Shown: positions 44,059 to 53,236, counted from the stretch's first letter. The stretch: 64,000 nt of DNA from Acidaminococcus sp. (GCA_022482815.1 JAKVOM010000001.1:2004946-2068945); one strand, 5' to 3'. Notes: a model not told the origin generated them from the sequence alone. A program made the numbers and translations.

Positions 44059-44150
44059 GAAAATGTGAGTAATTCCTGAGCAGTTAGACGTTGATGTCGT
44101 CCCGGGCAGTAAGGTATGGAGTTGCCGTCGGGGAAACAAAATTTATAAAA

Positions 44151-44212
44151 ATAAAACAGGAGTTGGGAAGAAGTTTGTGTAAAATTTCTTTACAGCTCCT
44201 GTTTTGTTTTGC
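44151..44212 (+). terminator. Terminator of acetolactate synthase gene
   Basis: AAAACAGGAG pairs with CTCCTGTTTT across an AT-rich inner hairpin, followed by GTTTTG. Confidence 0.65.
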
Positions 44213-44275
44213 AGGGAAACATATTTGATGAAGATGATATAATAGTAGAAAAATGCTGATCATACGGAGCGAGAT

Positions 44276-45151
44276 ATGAGAGATTCAGACTGGAAAATTT
44301 TAGATGAACTGTATAAAACAAAAAATATTACCAGGGCAGCAAATCGTCTTTTTATGACTCAGCCGTCTCTGACAAAGCGTCTGAAGCAGATGGAAGAGGA
44401 ATTTCAGGTAACAATTGTGGAGAGAACCTCGAAAGGAGTTGCTTTTACACCGGAAGGAGAACTGCTGGCGTCTAAAGCGAGGGAATACTTGAATTTTATG
44501 GCTGGCCTGCGCCGCGACTTGAGTACCATGACAGGCAGTGAAAAGACAATCATAATGCTCGGGGCCTCCTACACCTTCAGCAGAAATGAACTGCCTGAGA
44601 TTATCATGAATTACACACAGAAGGAGCCGAATGTAAAATTTGATCTGCACATAGAACAAAGTAATCTGCTCTTTAGAAAAGTATGTGATGGGGAACTTGA
44701 TGCAGCTTTCATTCGTGGTGATTATGAAGGAGATGCGGAAAAGAAATTGGTTGGACAATATCGTGCCTATCTGATTACGAAGAACTTCGTTACCTTGGAT
44801 GAACTGCCGGCCATGCATCGGATTGATTATCAGACAAATGATAAGACTATTGAAATTTTAAAGAACTGGTGGAAAGAGCAATTCGGCACTGACGTCTCTG
44901 AAGAGACGAATATTGGCTACAGTGATGTCGCATTGAAGATTATTGGGCGCAGTACCGACTATTTCACTCTCGTTTTTCTGCCGGATAATTACCGCCTTCC
45001 TTACGAATTGACTGTCATGCCTCTTGTGCATAAGGACGGTACTCCGGTATTACGAAATAGTTGGTTTGTATATCGTAAACGAAAGAATAAGCTGCCTGCT
45101 CTTCGAAGGTTTATTAAATATATCGACACAACTATTGCTGTGAAGATGTGA
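44276..45151 (+). CDS. LysR-type transcriptional regulator
   Basis: A 291-residue LTTR. The N-terminal winged helix is ILDELYKTKNITRAANRLFM followed by TQPSLTKRLKQME. The C-terminal periplasmic-binding-like sensor spans ~90-290. The start ATG follows GGAGCGAG. It lies downstream of, and codirectional with, the acetolactate synthase gene and is separated by a terminator, so it is probably transcribed alone. It may act on the repeats at 42307-42335. The effector is not predictable. Confidence 0.92.
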   Translation: MRDSDWKILDELYKTKNITRAANRLFMTQPSLTKRLKQMEEEFQVTIVERTSKGVAFTPEGELLASKAREYLNFMAGLRRDLSTMTGSEKTIIMLGASYTFSRNELPEIIMNYTQKEPNVKFDLHIEQSNLLFRKVCDGELDAAFIRGDYEGDAEKKLVGQYRAYLITKNFVTLDELPAMHRIDYQTNDKTIEILKNWWKEQFGTDVSEETNIGYSDVALKIIGRSTDYFTLVFLPDNYRLPYELTVMPLVHKDGTPVLRNSWFVYRKRKNKLPALRRFIKYIDTTIAVKM

Positions 45152-45173
45152 TGTATCTTTAGCAAAAAGCTGG

Positions 45174-45212
45174 AGCTGTGGAAAATGAAAATTCGTTTTT
45201 CACAGCTTTTTC
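45174..45212 (+). terminator. Intrinsic terminator of LysR gene
   Basis: AGCTGTGGAAAATGAAAA / TTTTTCACAGCT stem then TTTTTC; TGTGAA-family hairpin. Confidence 0.75.
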
Positions 45213-45294
45213 TTTTAAGTGTTCATGGTATTCTATGTTATAATTTTATATAGTAAATCTTAAGAAAAATTCTGGTGCTGGAGGTGAATCATAG

Positions 45295-46245
45295 ATGGAT
45301 CAGAAATTATTGAAAGAGTCCATTCAAAAATTAGGGGATGACTTTCCCAATTTGCCATGGAATTTCAGACCGGATCCTTCCGGCGGCCGTAATGCAGCCA
45401 TATCCCAGTGGCTTGGAGAGGAAAAAGAAGAAGTGATGGCCTGTCTGTTCAAAGGCAAAAAAATCCATGAAGAATTTCACCGCCAGGATTTTTTCTTTAT
45501 CAATTTTGCTTATCAGGGAGACTATCAGGCCTTGAGTGCCCGGTTTGACAACGAAATCACACTCAAGGAGGGCGATTGTTATATCGGACAGCCTTATAAC
45601 GGCTACGCGCTCCGTGGCTGCAGCGACGACGATATTATCATTGCCGGTATTTTGATTCGCAAGGATGTCTTTTTCAGTGAATATCTTGCACCGCTTACGT
45701 CGGAACCGGAGATGCTGCATTTTTTCCTGGAACCTCGTATAGACCGGTTTTCGGATGAATTTATTCGTCTGCGTATCGGCTGGGACGATGCCATCTGGGA
45801 TCTGCTCGATATGATGATTGTGGAATATGCGCACAAACAGGAAGATACGCAAAAAGTGATGAAGGCACTCGCTTTCTCCATGCTGATGCTGCTGGCAAGG
45901 AAATACAGCAGTACAGAATGCAAACGTTCTGAAGGATCACTTCTCGACAGGATTCTGTATTATATGGAACGCCATCTCGATTCTGTGACCTTGTCCGATT
46001 TGTCTTCCGAATTCGGCTACCACCCAAATTACATTTCCAGTGTGCTTCACAAAAAATCGGGCAGTACTTTTTCTCAGATGCTCCTGAAACTCCGGATGCA
46101 GCGGGCGGTGCTGATGATGAAACACACAGAGCTTCCGATTGAGCAAATTGCCGATATCGTCGGCTATCACAATCCTTCGAATTTCTATAAAGCGTTCCGC
46201 ACATTTTACGGCGTCTCGCCGAGGAACTATTTGGAAAGAGTGTGA
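45295..46245 (+). CDS. AraC-family transcriptional regulator
   Basis: A 316-residue regulator. The N-terminal ~200 residues are a cupin-like sensing domain (LKEGDCYIGQPYNGYALRG). The C-terminal ~100 residues hold two helix-turn-helix units: VTLSDLSSEFGYHPNYISSV followed by LHKKSG, and PIEQIADIVGYHNPSNFYKA followed by FRTFYGVSPRNY. GGAGGTGA precedes the ATG. It converges on the eight-gene minus-strand operon and may or may not regulate it; the divergent LysR at the other end is the stronger candidate. Confidence 0.92.
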   Translation: MDQKLLKESIQKLGDDFPNLPWNFRPDPSGGRNAAISQWLGEEKEEVMACLFKGKKIHEEFHRQDFFFINFAYQGDYQALSARFDNEITLKEGDCYIGQPYNGYALRGCSDDDIIIAGILIRKDVFFSEYLAPLTSEPEMLHFFLEPRIDRFSDEFIRLRIGWDDAIWDLLDMMIVEYAHKQEDTQKVMKALAFSMLMLLARKYSSTECKRSEGSLLDRILYYMERHLDSVTLSDLSSEFGYHPNYISSVLHKKSGSTFSQMLLKLRMQRAVLMMKHTELPIEQIADIVGYHNPSNFYKAFRTFYGVSPRNYLERV

Positions 46246-46283
46246 AAGAGAGGAATGTGAACTATTTTCCTGAAAAGGAATAA

Positions 46284-46326
46284 GGGCTGCGAAGCAGTGG
46301 TAATCATTGTTTCGCAGCCCCTTTTT
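46284..46326. terminator. Bidirectional terminator, AraC gene / hydrolase operon
   Basis: GGGCTGCGAAGCAGTG / CATTGTTTCGCAGCCC stem then TTTTT. Same architecture as the TGTGAA hairpin family, with TGCGAA in the core. Confidence 0.8.
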
Positions 46327-46356
46327 AGTATTCTGTTAGGCTACAGCCGCATTTTT

Positions 46357-47481
46357 TCAATTAGTTTTATGTAAATTTTTGCTGAAGAAATCATTTAGCT
46401 TATCAAACGGAATCAGTTCGGTCTTATCATAGAGATCTACGTGGCCGGCACCCTTTACGTAATAGAGTTCTTTCGGCTCCTTAGCGCGGCGATAAGCATC
46501 TTCACTGAATTCCTTGGAGTGAGCATGGTCGCCTGTGATAAAGAGCATGGGGCGCGGAGAAATGGTTTCTATATCTTCAAAAGGATAGAAATTCATAAAT
46601 TTCACGTTGCTTGTATAGGTCGGATGGGTCGTCGTATTCATATCCTGTCCCTTACCATGAGCAGCACCGCGGGTAGTACGGTAAAAATCGTAGAATTCCT
46701 GCTGCACTTCATCGGCTCCTTGAAGGGTATGGGTCGTACCACCCATGAGCTTATGCGGTGCTCCCTGGAATTCTTCGTAACGTCTCTGGGCGGCGTCAGC
46801 AATATAGGCTTCCCGCTGAGCCAGCGTTTGAGAATGATTCAAACCATTGCGGTTGGCAGCACCCATGTTGTACATCGATACCGTGGCAACGGCCTTGATG
46901 CGCGGATCAATCTTAGCTGCGCTGATAAGGAAGGAACCACTGCCACAAATCCCGATACCTCCGATATTATCACGATCCACAAAGTCCCGCGTACCGAGAT
47001 AGTCGACAGCCGCCATCCAGGCTTCGGAATAGAGGTCCGGCAGCACACTGTTGCGAGGTTCGCCGGCACTGGAGCCCCAGAACGGAGTATCAATGGCCAG
47101 TGTGATAAACCCGTGCTCTGCCATTTTCTGTGCATACAGCGTGCCGCTCTGCTCTTTTACAGCGCCCATCGGGTGTCCCACGATGATAGCGGGCAGCTTC
47201 TGTCCCTTCTTGTAGGACTTCGGAATGTAGAGGTTCCCTGCGACATCCATGTTGAACTGATTCTTGAACGTAACAGGCGTCTCTGTCACTTGTGTACTCT
47301 TATAGAAATTGTCGGCGCCGTGGTCAGCATGCTGAGGAGCCGGCGTAACAGTTGGCAGGGGAGCAAACCAATCCGCTTCGGACTGTGCGGCCTTCGCCGT
47401 CCCGCTCATACCGACTGCTGCCAGAATCATAGCGGCACCAAACCCTGCTGCCACCTTTTTAAATAGCTTTATTTTTTTCAT
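46357..47481 (-). CDS. Exported alpha/beta-hydrolase (dienelactone-hydrolase-like)
   Basis: A 374-residue protein with a signal peptide ending near GTAKA (~32). The hydrolase domain starts with LYIPKSYKKGQKLPAIIVGH. Its nucleophile elbow reads IGICGSGSFL, with Ser or Cys as possible nucleophile. FITGDHAHSKEF and GAGHVDLYD supply the acid and His. A Cys in the elbow region resembles dienelactone hydrolases. The ATG at 47481 follows TAGGAGGG; an upstream in-frame extension runs into the neighbouring gene. Last gene of the operon; paired with a second exported hydrolase 31 bases upstream. Confidence 0.85.
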   Translation of the reverse strand: MKKIKLFKKVAAGFGAAMILAAVGMSGTAKAAQSEADWFAPLPTVTPAPQHADHGADNFYKSTQVTETPVTFKNQFNMDVAGNLYIPKSYKKGQKLPAIIVGHPMGAVKEQSGTLYAQKMAEHGFITLAIDTPFWGSSAGEPRNSVLPDLYSEAWMAAVDYLGTRDFVDRDNIGGIGICGSGSFLISAAKIDPRIKAVATVSMYNMGAANRNGLNHSQTLAQREAYIADAAQRRYEEFQGAPHKLMGGTTHTLQGADEVQQEFYDFYRTTRGAAHGKGQDMNTTTHPTYTSNVKFMNFYPFEDIETISPRPMLFITGDHAHSKEFSEDAYRRAKEPKELYYVKGAGHVDLYDKTELIPFDKLNDFFSKNLHKTN

Positions 47482-47512
47482 AATAAACCCTCCTATTACT
47501 CGTTTCTCACTT

Positions 47513-48451
47513 TTATTTCGTTTCACCGGGAAGAACGTCCTGTTCTTTCAGAAAAGTTACGATTTCGTGCATAGCTTCATTCAGGCTGCTCCGTTCCGGG
47601 AACATATGGTCTGTACCATGGATGATATGAAGCTTTCCCTTCGGATAAACCGCTGCTGCCTTCTTGGAATATTCCAGCGGTACTGCTTGATCCTTATCGC
47701 CATGAATCAAGAGTACCGGCTTTTTGAACTTGCCCATATCTTTATAGACGTCGAAATTCCACATATCGGCCACATATCTTTTCCCAACCGTAATCCATCC
47801 GCGATAATTAATGACATCTTCTACATCATCCAGGGAAGCGTACGTCTTGTGCAGGTCATCGGTAATGACAAAAGCTGGATACAGCAGAATCATTGACTGC
47901 AGCTCGTCAGCATGGCGGCTGGCCACAATGGAAGCTACTGCGCCTCCCTGGCTGCCTCCCAAGAGAACGATATGGTCCTTATCCACAAAATCCCACTTTT
48001 CGGCGGTCTTCAATACGGATTCCAAATCGGAAACCTCCGTCATCACGGACATGTCCGTAGTCTTCCCATCACTACGGCTGTGATCGCCGCCTCCGCAATA
48101 GTCGAAAATATAAACGGCAGCTCCCCGCGAAGCAAGTTCTTTGGCATAATCAACACCTGTTTCATGGCTGGCGGCAAGCTCATGGGAAAAAATAATGAGA
48201 GGGATTTTCCCGCTGCGTGCCGGACGATAAAGCTCTCCATAAATATATTTTCCGGCATTAAAGGTCGGGTGTTCCGTAACCGTGTATGCATAACGCTGTG
48301 CAAGTACTTTGTCGGCAGTCTGAGAAGAGGATTCCGATACCACTGGTGCTGCTGCCTTTGCAGAAGCAGCAGGCATATTCGGAGCTCCTGCCATCAAAAC
48401 TGCAGCTGACAAAACAGCCATCATCACTCGCAACGATTTCTTTTTTCCCAT
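47513..48451 (-). CDS. Exported alpha/beta-hydrolase
   Basis: A 312-residue protein with a signal peptide (cleavage near ASA, ~31). Motifs are FSHELAASHETG, the nucleophile elbow LLGGSQGGAVAS, the acid in LIHGDKDQAVPLEYS and the catalytic His in HGTDHMFPE. It looks like a serine esterase or peptidase of the S9/BAAT-like group acting outside the inner membrane. TAGGAGGAAAG precedes the ATG. The 87-base gap upstream to the flavoprotein gene is the widest in this operon, so an internal promoter is possible. Confidence 0.87.
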   Translation of the reverse strand: MGKKKSLRVMMAVLSAAVLMAGAPNMPAASAKAAAPVVSESSSQTADKVLAQRYAYTVTEHPTFNAGKYIYGELYRPARSGKIPLIIFSHELAASHETGVDYAKELASRGAAVYIFDYCGGGDHSRSDGKTTDMSVMTEVSDLESVLKTAEKWDFVDKDHIVLLGGSQGGAVASIVASRHADELQSMILLYPAFVITDDLHKTYASLDDVEDVINYRGWITVGKRYVADMWNFDVYKDMGKFKKPVLLIHGDKDQAVPLEYSKKAAAVYPKGKLHIIHGTDHMFPERSSLNEAMHEIVTFLKEQDVLPGETK

Positions 48452-48538
48452 CTTTCTTTCCTCCTATAAAATGCTGTCACAAAATTTCAGAAAGCGTTAG
48501 TCATTCAGCAATTTCATAAATTGATTCGTGTGAAGATG

Positions 48539-49063
48539 TCAAAATGACGCTCCCAGCATTTTTGCTTCCTGAAGTTTTTCTTTTGATTTGTTCTTAAACC
48601 CGTACGCCGTAACGATGCCGGTATTTTGAAGACCGAGGTAGCCGACAAAATCTTCATTGAAGGAGTAAATCGCTCCTTCATAAACATCATCAGCTCCGGA
48701 ACTCAGCAGCATCGCAATCTTACGAAGCTTCAGTTCCCCAGGTGCTCCTATGGCATAGAAACGGTCAATCGTACATTTTAGCTGACCACTGAATCCATGG
48801 TAGTAGATGGGCGAAGCAAGGACGAGAACATCTGCTTCCTGAAGCAGGGGATAGATCTTCTGCATATCGTCATTTTGCACGCATTTTCCATGGCCACGGG
48901 TATGGCAGTATTCACAGCCAAGGCAGCCATGAATATTCATTTTGGCAACGTCAGCTTCTTTTACTTCGTGCCCTTTGGAAATTGCACCTTCCTTAAAAGC
49001 ATCAACCAAGGCTTTTGTATTTCCATTCGGATGCGGACTTCCGTTCAGTATCAGTATCTTCAT
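48539..49063 (-). CDS. Iron-sulfur flavoprotein (NADPH-dependent FMN reductase-like)
   Basis: A 174-residue flavodoxin-fold protein. LNGSPHPNGNTKALVDAF is the FMN phosphate loop. The cysteines C47, C50, C53 and C61 fit the compact CX2CX2CX7C motif of Isf-type iron-sulfur flavoproteins of anaerobes, which carry a 4Fe-4S cluster beside FMN and reduce O2, peroxide or quinone-like acceptors. ASPIYYHGFSGQLKCTIDRF is also conserved. The ATG at 49063 follows AAAGGAG. It belongs to the redox-rich operon divergent from the LysR gene. Confidence 0.87.
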   Translation of the reverse strand: MKILILNGSPHPNGNTKALVDAFKEGAISKGHEVKEADVAKMNIHGCLGCEYCHTRGHGKCVQNDDMQKIYPLLQEADVLVLASPIYYHGFSGQLKCTIDRFYAIGAPGELKLRKIAMLLSSGADDVYEGAIYSFNEDFVGYLGLQNTGIVTAYGFKNKSKEKLQEAKMLGASF

Positions 49064-49077
49064 CAGGTGTTTCTCCT

Positions 49078-49296
49078 TTACTTTTCTTCCAGCTCGTAGA
49101 GCAGGTAGTCCAGACATTCCAGATGCCTGTTTTCCTGATGCAGTTTCTCGAGAATTTTTGTACGTTTCATAGCCAGATTGTGACGCTGTGACTCAAGGTC
49201 ACCGCTGTTCACATAGATCATAAACCGGTCTGCTGTGGCTTTGGTATAACCGGCATCCAGCAGGTTTTGATAGATTTCCTCGCGCGTTTTGCTCAT
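49078..49296 (-). CDS. Small helical hypothetical protein (72 residues)
   Basis: Not a family I can name. The protein is charged and predicted largely helical: EEIYQNLLDAGYTKATADRF, then MKRTKILEKLHQENRHLECL. No signal peptide or metal motif is seen. The ATG at 49296 follows AAAGGA and the gene lies 13 and 14 bases from its neighbours, which supports it as a real, translated member of the operon. It may be an accessory or regulator of the flavoprotein or alcohol dehydrogenase beside it. Confidence 0.7.
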   Translation of the reverse strand: MSKTREEIYQNLLDAGYTKATADRFMIYVNSGDLESQRHNLAMKRTKILEKLHQENRHLECLDYLLYELEEK

Positions 49297-49309
49297 ATAG
49301 GGATTCCTT

Positions 49310-50479
49310 TCACAGACTCTTTCTGAAAATCTCCGCAATTTCTTTTTCGTCGAGAACCTTGTAACCGCCCTTCAGAATGATGGTGCTTTTTACAAGTTCA
49401 GGAATCATGCTTTCCTTAGCACCAAGCTCTGTGATGTTCATGACGACACCGATTTCCCTCATCCACTGTTCCATGGCGTCAAGTCCATCCTCAGCGATTT
49501 CCTCGTCCATCTTTCCCTTCGGATCTACATGCCATACATTTTCGGCAAAGCGGACAAATTTCTTCAGACCATATGGCATGATATATCTGTAATAAGGCAT
49601 AGAAACCGCAGCCAGCGTCATCCCGTGCGTAGCGTTAGTCACGGCACCGACCGCCTGTCCCAGCATGTGAACCATCCAGTCTGCTGTCTTTCCTTTGCCA
49701 ATGAGCGTGTTGAGTGCCCAGGTAGCCGTCCACATCAGGTTGGACCGGGCTTCGTAGTTCTGTGGGTCTTTATTGGCAACGCGTCCGGAGTGGATGACAG
49801 AGCGCATCAATCCTTCGGCGATGTAGTCACTCGCATTGTCATCGTAACCGGAGAAATACTGTTCGCAGATATGATTGAAAATATCATAGATACCGGAGAC
49901 CATCTGGTAATGGGGAAGGGTCATCGTATAGCGCGGATTCAGGATGGCAAAGCACGGCATGATTTTCTCATCACCGAAGGTATGGCCGATTTTGAGCTTC
50001 TGTTCCGGATTGGTGATGACGGCACAGGAATTCATTTCCGAACCGGTGCCGACCATGGTCAGGACGGCGCCGACAGGGAGGGTCTCGCACTCCGGTTCTT
50101 CAAACTTCAGGTAATATTTTTCCCAGGGATCGCCATCATAGTTTACGGAAACGGAAAGCGCTTTGGAATAGTCAATGACGGAACCGCCGCCTACGGCAAG
50201 AATGAAATCCGCCTTGGCTTTCCGTGCAATCTGTACGCCTTCCTTAAGTTTTGCGACTGTCGGGTTCGGCATGACGCCGCTAATTTCAGTTACGGTCTTT
50301 CCTGCGTCTTTAAGCACCTTCCTGACTTCATCATAGATGCCGTTTTTCTTGATGGAACCGCCGCCGTATGTCAGGACGACATTGTTTCCGTATTTTTTCA
50401 GTTCTTCAGGCAGATTCTCCAGGGCATGTTCTCCGAAATAAAGCTTTGTAGGGTTACAGAAAGTAAAATCTCCAAGCAT
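49310..50479 (-). CDS. Iron-containing alcohol dehydrogenase (YqhD/BdhA-like)
   Basis: A 389-residue group III alcohol dehydrogenase. GGGSIKKNGIYDEV and AVGGGSVIDYSKAL are the NAD(P) motifs. The metal ligands are visible: Asp and His in IYDIFNHICEQ, His in WMVHMLG and His in NATHGMTLA. The family reduces aldehydes with NADPH, often in aldehyde detoxification. The second His of the HMLGH motif common in YqhD is Gln here (HMLGQ), which may shift substrate range. The ATG at 50479 follows TGGAGGA. Confidence 0.92.
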   Translation of the reverse strand: MLGDFTFCNPTKLYFGEHALENLPEELKKYGNNVVLTYGGGSIKKNGIYDEVRKVLKDAGKTVTEISGVMPNPTVAKLKEGVQIARKAKADFILAVGGGSVIDYSKALSVSVNYDGDPWEKYYLKFEEPECETLPVGAVLTMVGTGSEMNSCAVITNPEQKLKIGHTFGDEKIMPCFAILNPRYTMTLPHYQMVSGIYDIFNHICEQYFSGYDDNASDYIAEGLMRSVIHSGRVANKDPQNYEARSNLMWTATWALNTLIGKGKTADWMVHMLGQAVGAVTNATHGMTLAAVSMPYYRYIMPYGLKKFVRFAENVWHVDPKGKMDEEIAEDGLDAMEQWMREIGVVMNITELGAKESMIPELVKSTIILKGGYKVLDEKEIAEIFRKSL

Positions 50480-50507
50480 AGTTAAATCCTCCAGAGTGTA
50501 TTTAGAA

Positions 50508-51278
50508 TTAAAGGAATGCACCATTGCATACCTGAATGACCTGGCCTTTTACATGGCGGCCCATCTTACTTGCAAGATAGAGGCAGGCATAGGCCTGATC
50601 GATGGGGTCACATTCAGGACCCGGAAAATACACATAATGTCCGCTGTACTGCAGCATCTTGGCACCGCCGGGCTGCTTTCCTGCCTTGTTGGCAAGGTGA
50701 GCGGGCGTAATCGTGGAACCAGGAGCTACAGCGTTGCATCTGATGTTCGTATCAATCAGACGCATGGCCACGTTTTTGGTCAGCGTGTTGACTGCACCTT
50801 TCGTTGAAGTATACGTGGCGCCGCAGAAAGGTCTCGTTCCGTTGACGGAAGAAATATTGATGATGCACCCGTCGTTCTTGGGAAGGAAAATCTTCAGGGC
50901 CTCGCGGATATAACGCATAGGTCCGCCGAGGTTCGTGTTCATGACCATCATCATCCAGTCGTCATCGGTTTCATCAATCATTTTCTGTTCCCCGATGCCG
51001 GCGTTATTGATCAGGATATCGACATCGCCGAATTCTTTCAGTGCTGTGGCAAAGACCTTTTTAGTGTCTTCCGTCGAGCATACGTCTGCTACGACGCCAA
51101 CGGCATGCTGCCCTTTGCTGTTGATCCCATCGACGACTTCCTTCAGTTTATCTCCGTGTCTTGCCGTCAGAACGACTGAAGCACCTTCTTCCGCAAAGAG
51201 TTCTGCCATGGTGCGTCCCATGCCATAGCTGGCTCCCGTAATGATAGCTACTTTATCTTTCAGCATTTCCTTATCCAT
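50508..51278 (-). CDS. Short-chain dehydrogenase/reductase
   Basis: A 256-residue classical SDR. The NAD(P) loop TGASYGMG, NNAG, the catalytic Ser in NISSVNG and the Tyr/Lys pair in YTSTKGA are all present. ARHGDK after beta-2 favours NADP(H). Numerous SDRs reduce keto-acyl, sugar or steroid substrates; the substrate is unknown. The ATG at 51278 (MDKEM) follows AAAGGAG. The neighbouring Fe-ADH and flavoproteins suggest a set for reductive handling of carbonyl or quinone compounds. Confidence 0.92.
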   Translation of the reverse strand: MDKEMLKDKVAIITGASYGMGRTMAELFAEEGASVVLTARHGDKLKEVVDGINSKGQHAVGVVADVCSTEDTKKVFATALKEFGDVDILINNAGIGEQKMIDETDDDWMMMVMNTNLGGPMRYIREALKIFLPKNDGCIINISSVNGTRPFCGATYTSTKGAVNTLTKNVAMRLIDTNIRCNAVAPGSTITPAHLANKAGKQPGGAKMLQYSGHYVYFPGPECDPIDQAYACLYLASKMGRHVKGQVIQVCNGAFL

Positions 51279-51322
51279 AATTTTGCTGCTCCTTTCATTT
51301 TGCAAACGTCATTAAACTTTTA

Positions 51323-52459
51323 TCAATCGGCCGAGAAAGTCATCTGTACGCCACCTTTTCCGACGGCTTCAGCCAGACCTTCGGGATTCGTAATTTTGCC
51401 AATCCTTGTATAACTGTACGGTGTTTCGAAGCTCTCATAGAAAACTACAAGACAGTCATCTCCATAAAGCATCAGGTCGCCTGCTTCAATGCGTCCGACA
51501 GCTTTTGCGTGAGAGGGAAGAGAAATACCGTACGTATATTTTTCGTTACCGTTCAGTTCCTTCATCTGCAGCGTCTGTGGAAGCTTTTTGAGGAAAGCCT
51601 CAGCCGTATCGTTATTTTCTAATTGAGCATTAAAAGTTTTTCCATTCATTTGAATTTTTATCGTTTGACTTTGAGCCATAGTTGTCTCCTTTTTTGGTTC
51701 ATATTTCTTTTTAAGATCCGCAGCTGCAGCGCGAACTTCCGATTCTGATTCGGCTGTGCGGCCCTGGGAAACCGCGATGCCTTGTACTACCTTTGCACCG
51801 GGTTCTGCCGCTTGAACCTTCTCCATGGTATCTGCAAAACCGCTTCCGGCGTTTGTCGTGAAGCAGACGATGGTTTTGCCGGAAAGGTCATAATCTTTGA
51901 GAAAAGAGGCAACCGGTGCCGGCATGGTGTAGTGCCAGATCGGTTCTACGAGATAGATCAGGTCGTAGGAAGAAAGATCAATCGGATTGATGAGAGCCGG
52001 ACGAACGCTGTCCTTATCCTGACCTTCGCCGACGTCAACGGTTTGATCGTAATCTACCGGGTAGGTGTACATGGTCTGAATGGGGTAAAGGTCGCCGCCT
52101 GTTTCATTAGCAATCCATTCCGCTATCTGCTGTGCATTTCCCCGTGCTGTCTTGTCTTTCTGTACTTGAAGACTAGCAGAAGATACGGCATCGACGCCGT
52201 TAAGGGAAGTGTTGGCGGAGCGGGAGAAATAAGCCACTAGAATATTTCCGGCACTCCCGTAAATTTTTCCTGCATCTTTTGCCTTTACAGGCGTGTGATT
52301 TGCATAGCGGGTGTAGTTTTTGATTTCGTCTCCATTAGCCGCCCAGGCACTTGCGGCCGCGGAAGAGGGGCTGTTCACGGAAGCACTTGACGAAGTGCCG
52401 CATCCGGCGAGCAGTATAGCTGCCAGGATTCCTGCGAAAAATACTTTTTTGCTCTTCAT
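51323..52459 (-). CDS. Lipoprotein: flavodoxin domain fused to cyclophilin-like domain
   Basis: A 378-residue lipoprotein (lipobox LLAGC, Cys20). Residues ~70-245 are a flavodoxin-like domain (NILVAYFSRSANT, LVEPIWHYTMPAPVASFLKD, TNAGSGFADTMEK). Residues ~265-378 are a cyclophilin-like fold (IKIQMNGKTFNAQLENNDTA, LMLYGDDCLVVFYESF). These two domains are usually separate cytoplasmic proteins. The junction KKETTMAQSQTIKIQ contains a Met that looks like the former start of the second protein. Export of a flavin protein on a lipid anchor is unusual. A second cyclophilin-like lipoprotein is encoded 19 bases upstream. Confidence 0.85.
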   Translation of the reverse strand: MKSKKVFFAGILAAILLAGCGTSSSASVNSPSSAAASAWAANGDEIKNYTRYANHTPVKAKDAGKIYGSAGNILVAYFSRSANTSLNGVDAVSSASLQVQKDKTARGNAQQIAEWIANETGGDLYPIQTMYTYPVDYDQTVDVGEGQDKDSVRPALINPIDLSSYDLIYLVEPIWHYTMPAPVASFLKDYDLSGKTIVCFTTNAGSGFADTMEKVQAAEPGAKVVQGIAVSQGRTAESESEVRAAAADLKKKYEPKKETTMAQSQTIKIQMNGKTFNAQLENNDTAEAFLKKLPQTLQMKELNGNEKYTYGISLPSHAKAVGRIEAGDLMLYGDDCLVVFYESFETPYSYTRIGKITNPEGLAEAVGKGGVQMTFSAD

Positions 52460-52478
52460 TTTCGCATCATTCCTTCTG

Positions 52479-53072
52479 TTACTTATCTAACTCGACAGTG
52501 ACATCATAGCTTCCGCTAAGGGCATCAATGTCTGCAATCGGGGACGTGATCACGCCGATGTTTACCTGATATCCATACTGTTCAGATTGTTTTTCATCTT
52601 TGAAAAGAATCGTGAAATACGGAGCATCAATAGCGTAATCGATATCACCGTTCAGCCATCCGTAATGAACTTCTTCTTCATGGTAAGGGAGCTTATCCGT
52701 CACACCGCAGAAATCATGGGAATAACGGCTCATATGAACGGTATACGGGAGTTTTTTAATCAGCGCTTTGGCAGTATCACTGTCATTCAGCACGCCTTTG
52801 ATTACGACATCATTGCCGAAACGAATATTGATTTTTGTACCGTTTTTTGGCGGAATTCTCGTGGCAATAGATTTATCTTTGGTCTGCATTTCTGCACCGT
52901 CAGATGCTACGCGTTTCGTTGTTTGTTTCATGTTCACACTCTCCTCACTTGAAATTACGTTTTGGGATGAAGTCGCTGCCTGATTAGATACAGCCGCTTT
53001 TGTGCTGCTGTTGCCGCAGGCAGAAACTACCAGTGAAAGCAGAATGGCTGCCGCCGCAATTTTTATTTTCAT
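52479..53072 (-). CDS. Cyclophilin-like domain lipoprotein
   Basis: A 197-residue lipoprotein (lipobox VVSAC, Cys19) with a low-complexity S/T/A/Q linker and a C-terminal cyclophilin-like domain (~75-197). KINIRFGNDVVIKGVLNDSD, ALIKKLPYTVHMSRYSHDF and DIDYAIDAPYFTILFKDEK match the second domain of the fused lipoprotein downstream, so the two are paralogous. Function unknown. First gene of the eight-gene operon, divergent from a LysR gene. Confidence 0.83.
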   Translation of the reverse strand: MKIKIAAAAILLSLVVSACGNSSTKAAVSNQAATSSQNVISSEESVNMKQTTKRVASDGAEMQTKDKSIATRIPPKNGTKINIRFGNDVVIKGVLNDSDTAKALIKKLPYTVHMSRYSHDFCGVTDKLPYHEEEVHYGWLNGDIDYAIDAPYFTILFKDEKQSEQYGYQVNIGVITSPIADIDALSGSYDVTVELDK

Positions 53073-53179
53073 GATTTATCATTCTCCCTTCTCATTCTTT
53101 AACAGACGTGAGCTCGTTTGGAGCCTCTTCGCTAAACGATGGCGCTCTCTCAAATGTCTGATTACAGGATTTATCTTTG

Positions 53180-53208
53180 TCCTACTAAGAGTATAGAAGC
53201 TAAATCAT
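53180..53208 (-). promoter_or_regulatory. Candidate promoter of the redox operon
   Basis: On the minus strand TTTCAA, 17 bases, TATACT (53185-53180), about 110 bases before the first start codon. Confidence 0.4.
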
Positions 53209-53236
53209 AAAATTGAAAATACTTTGTCTAAATGTA

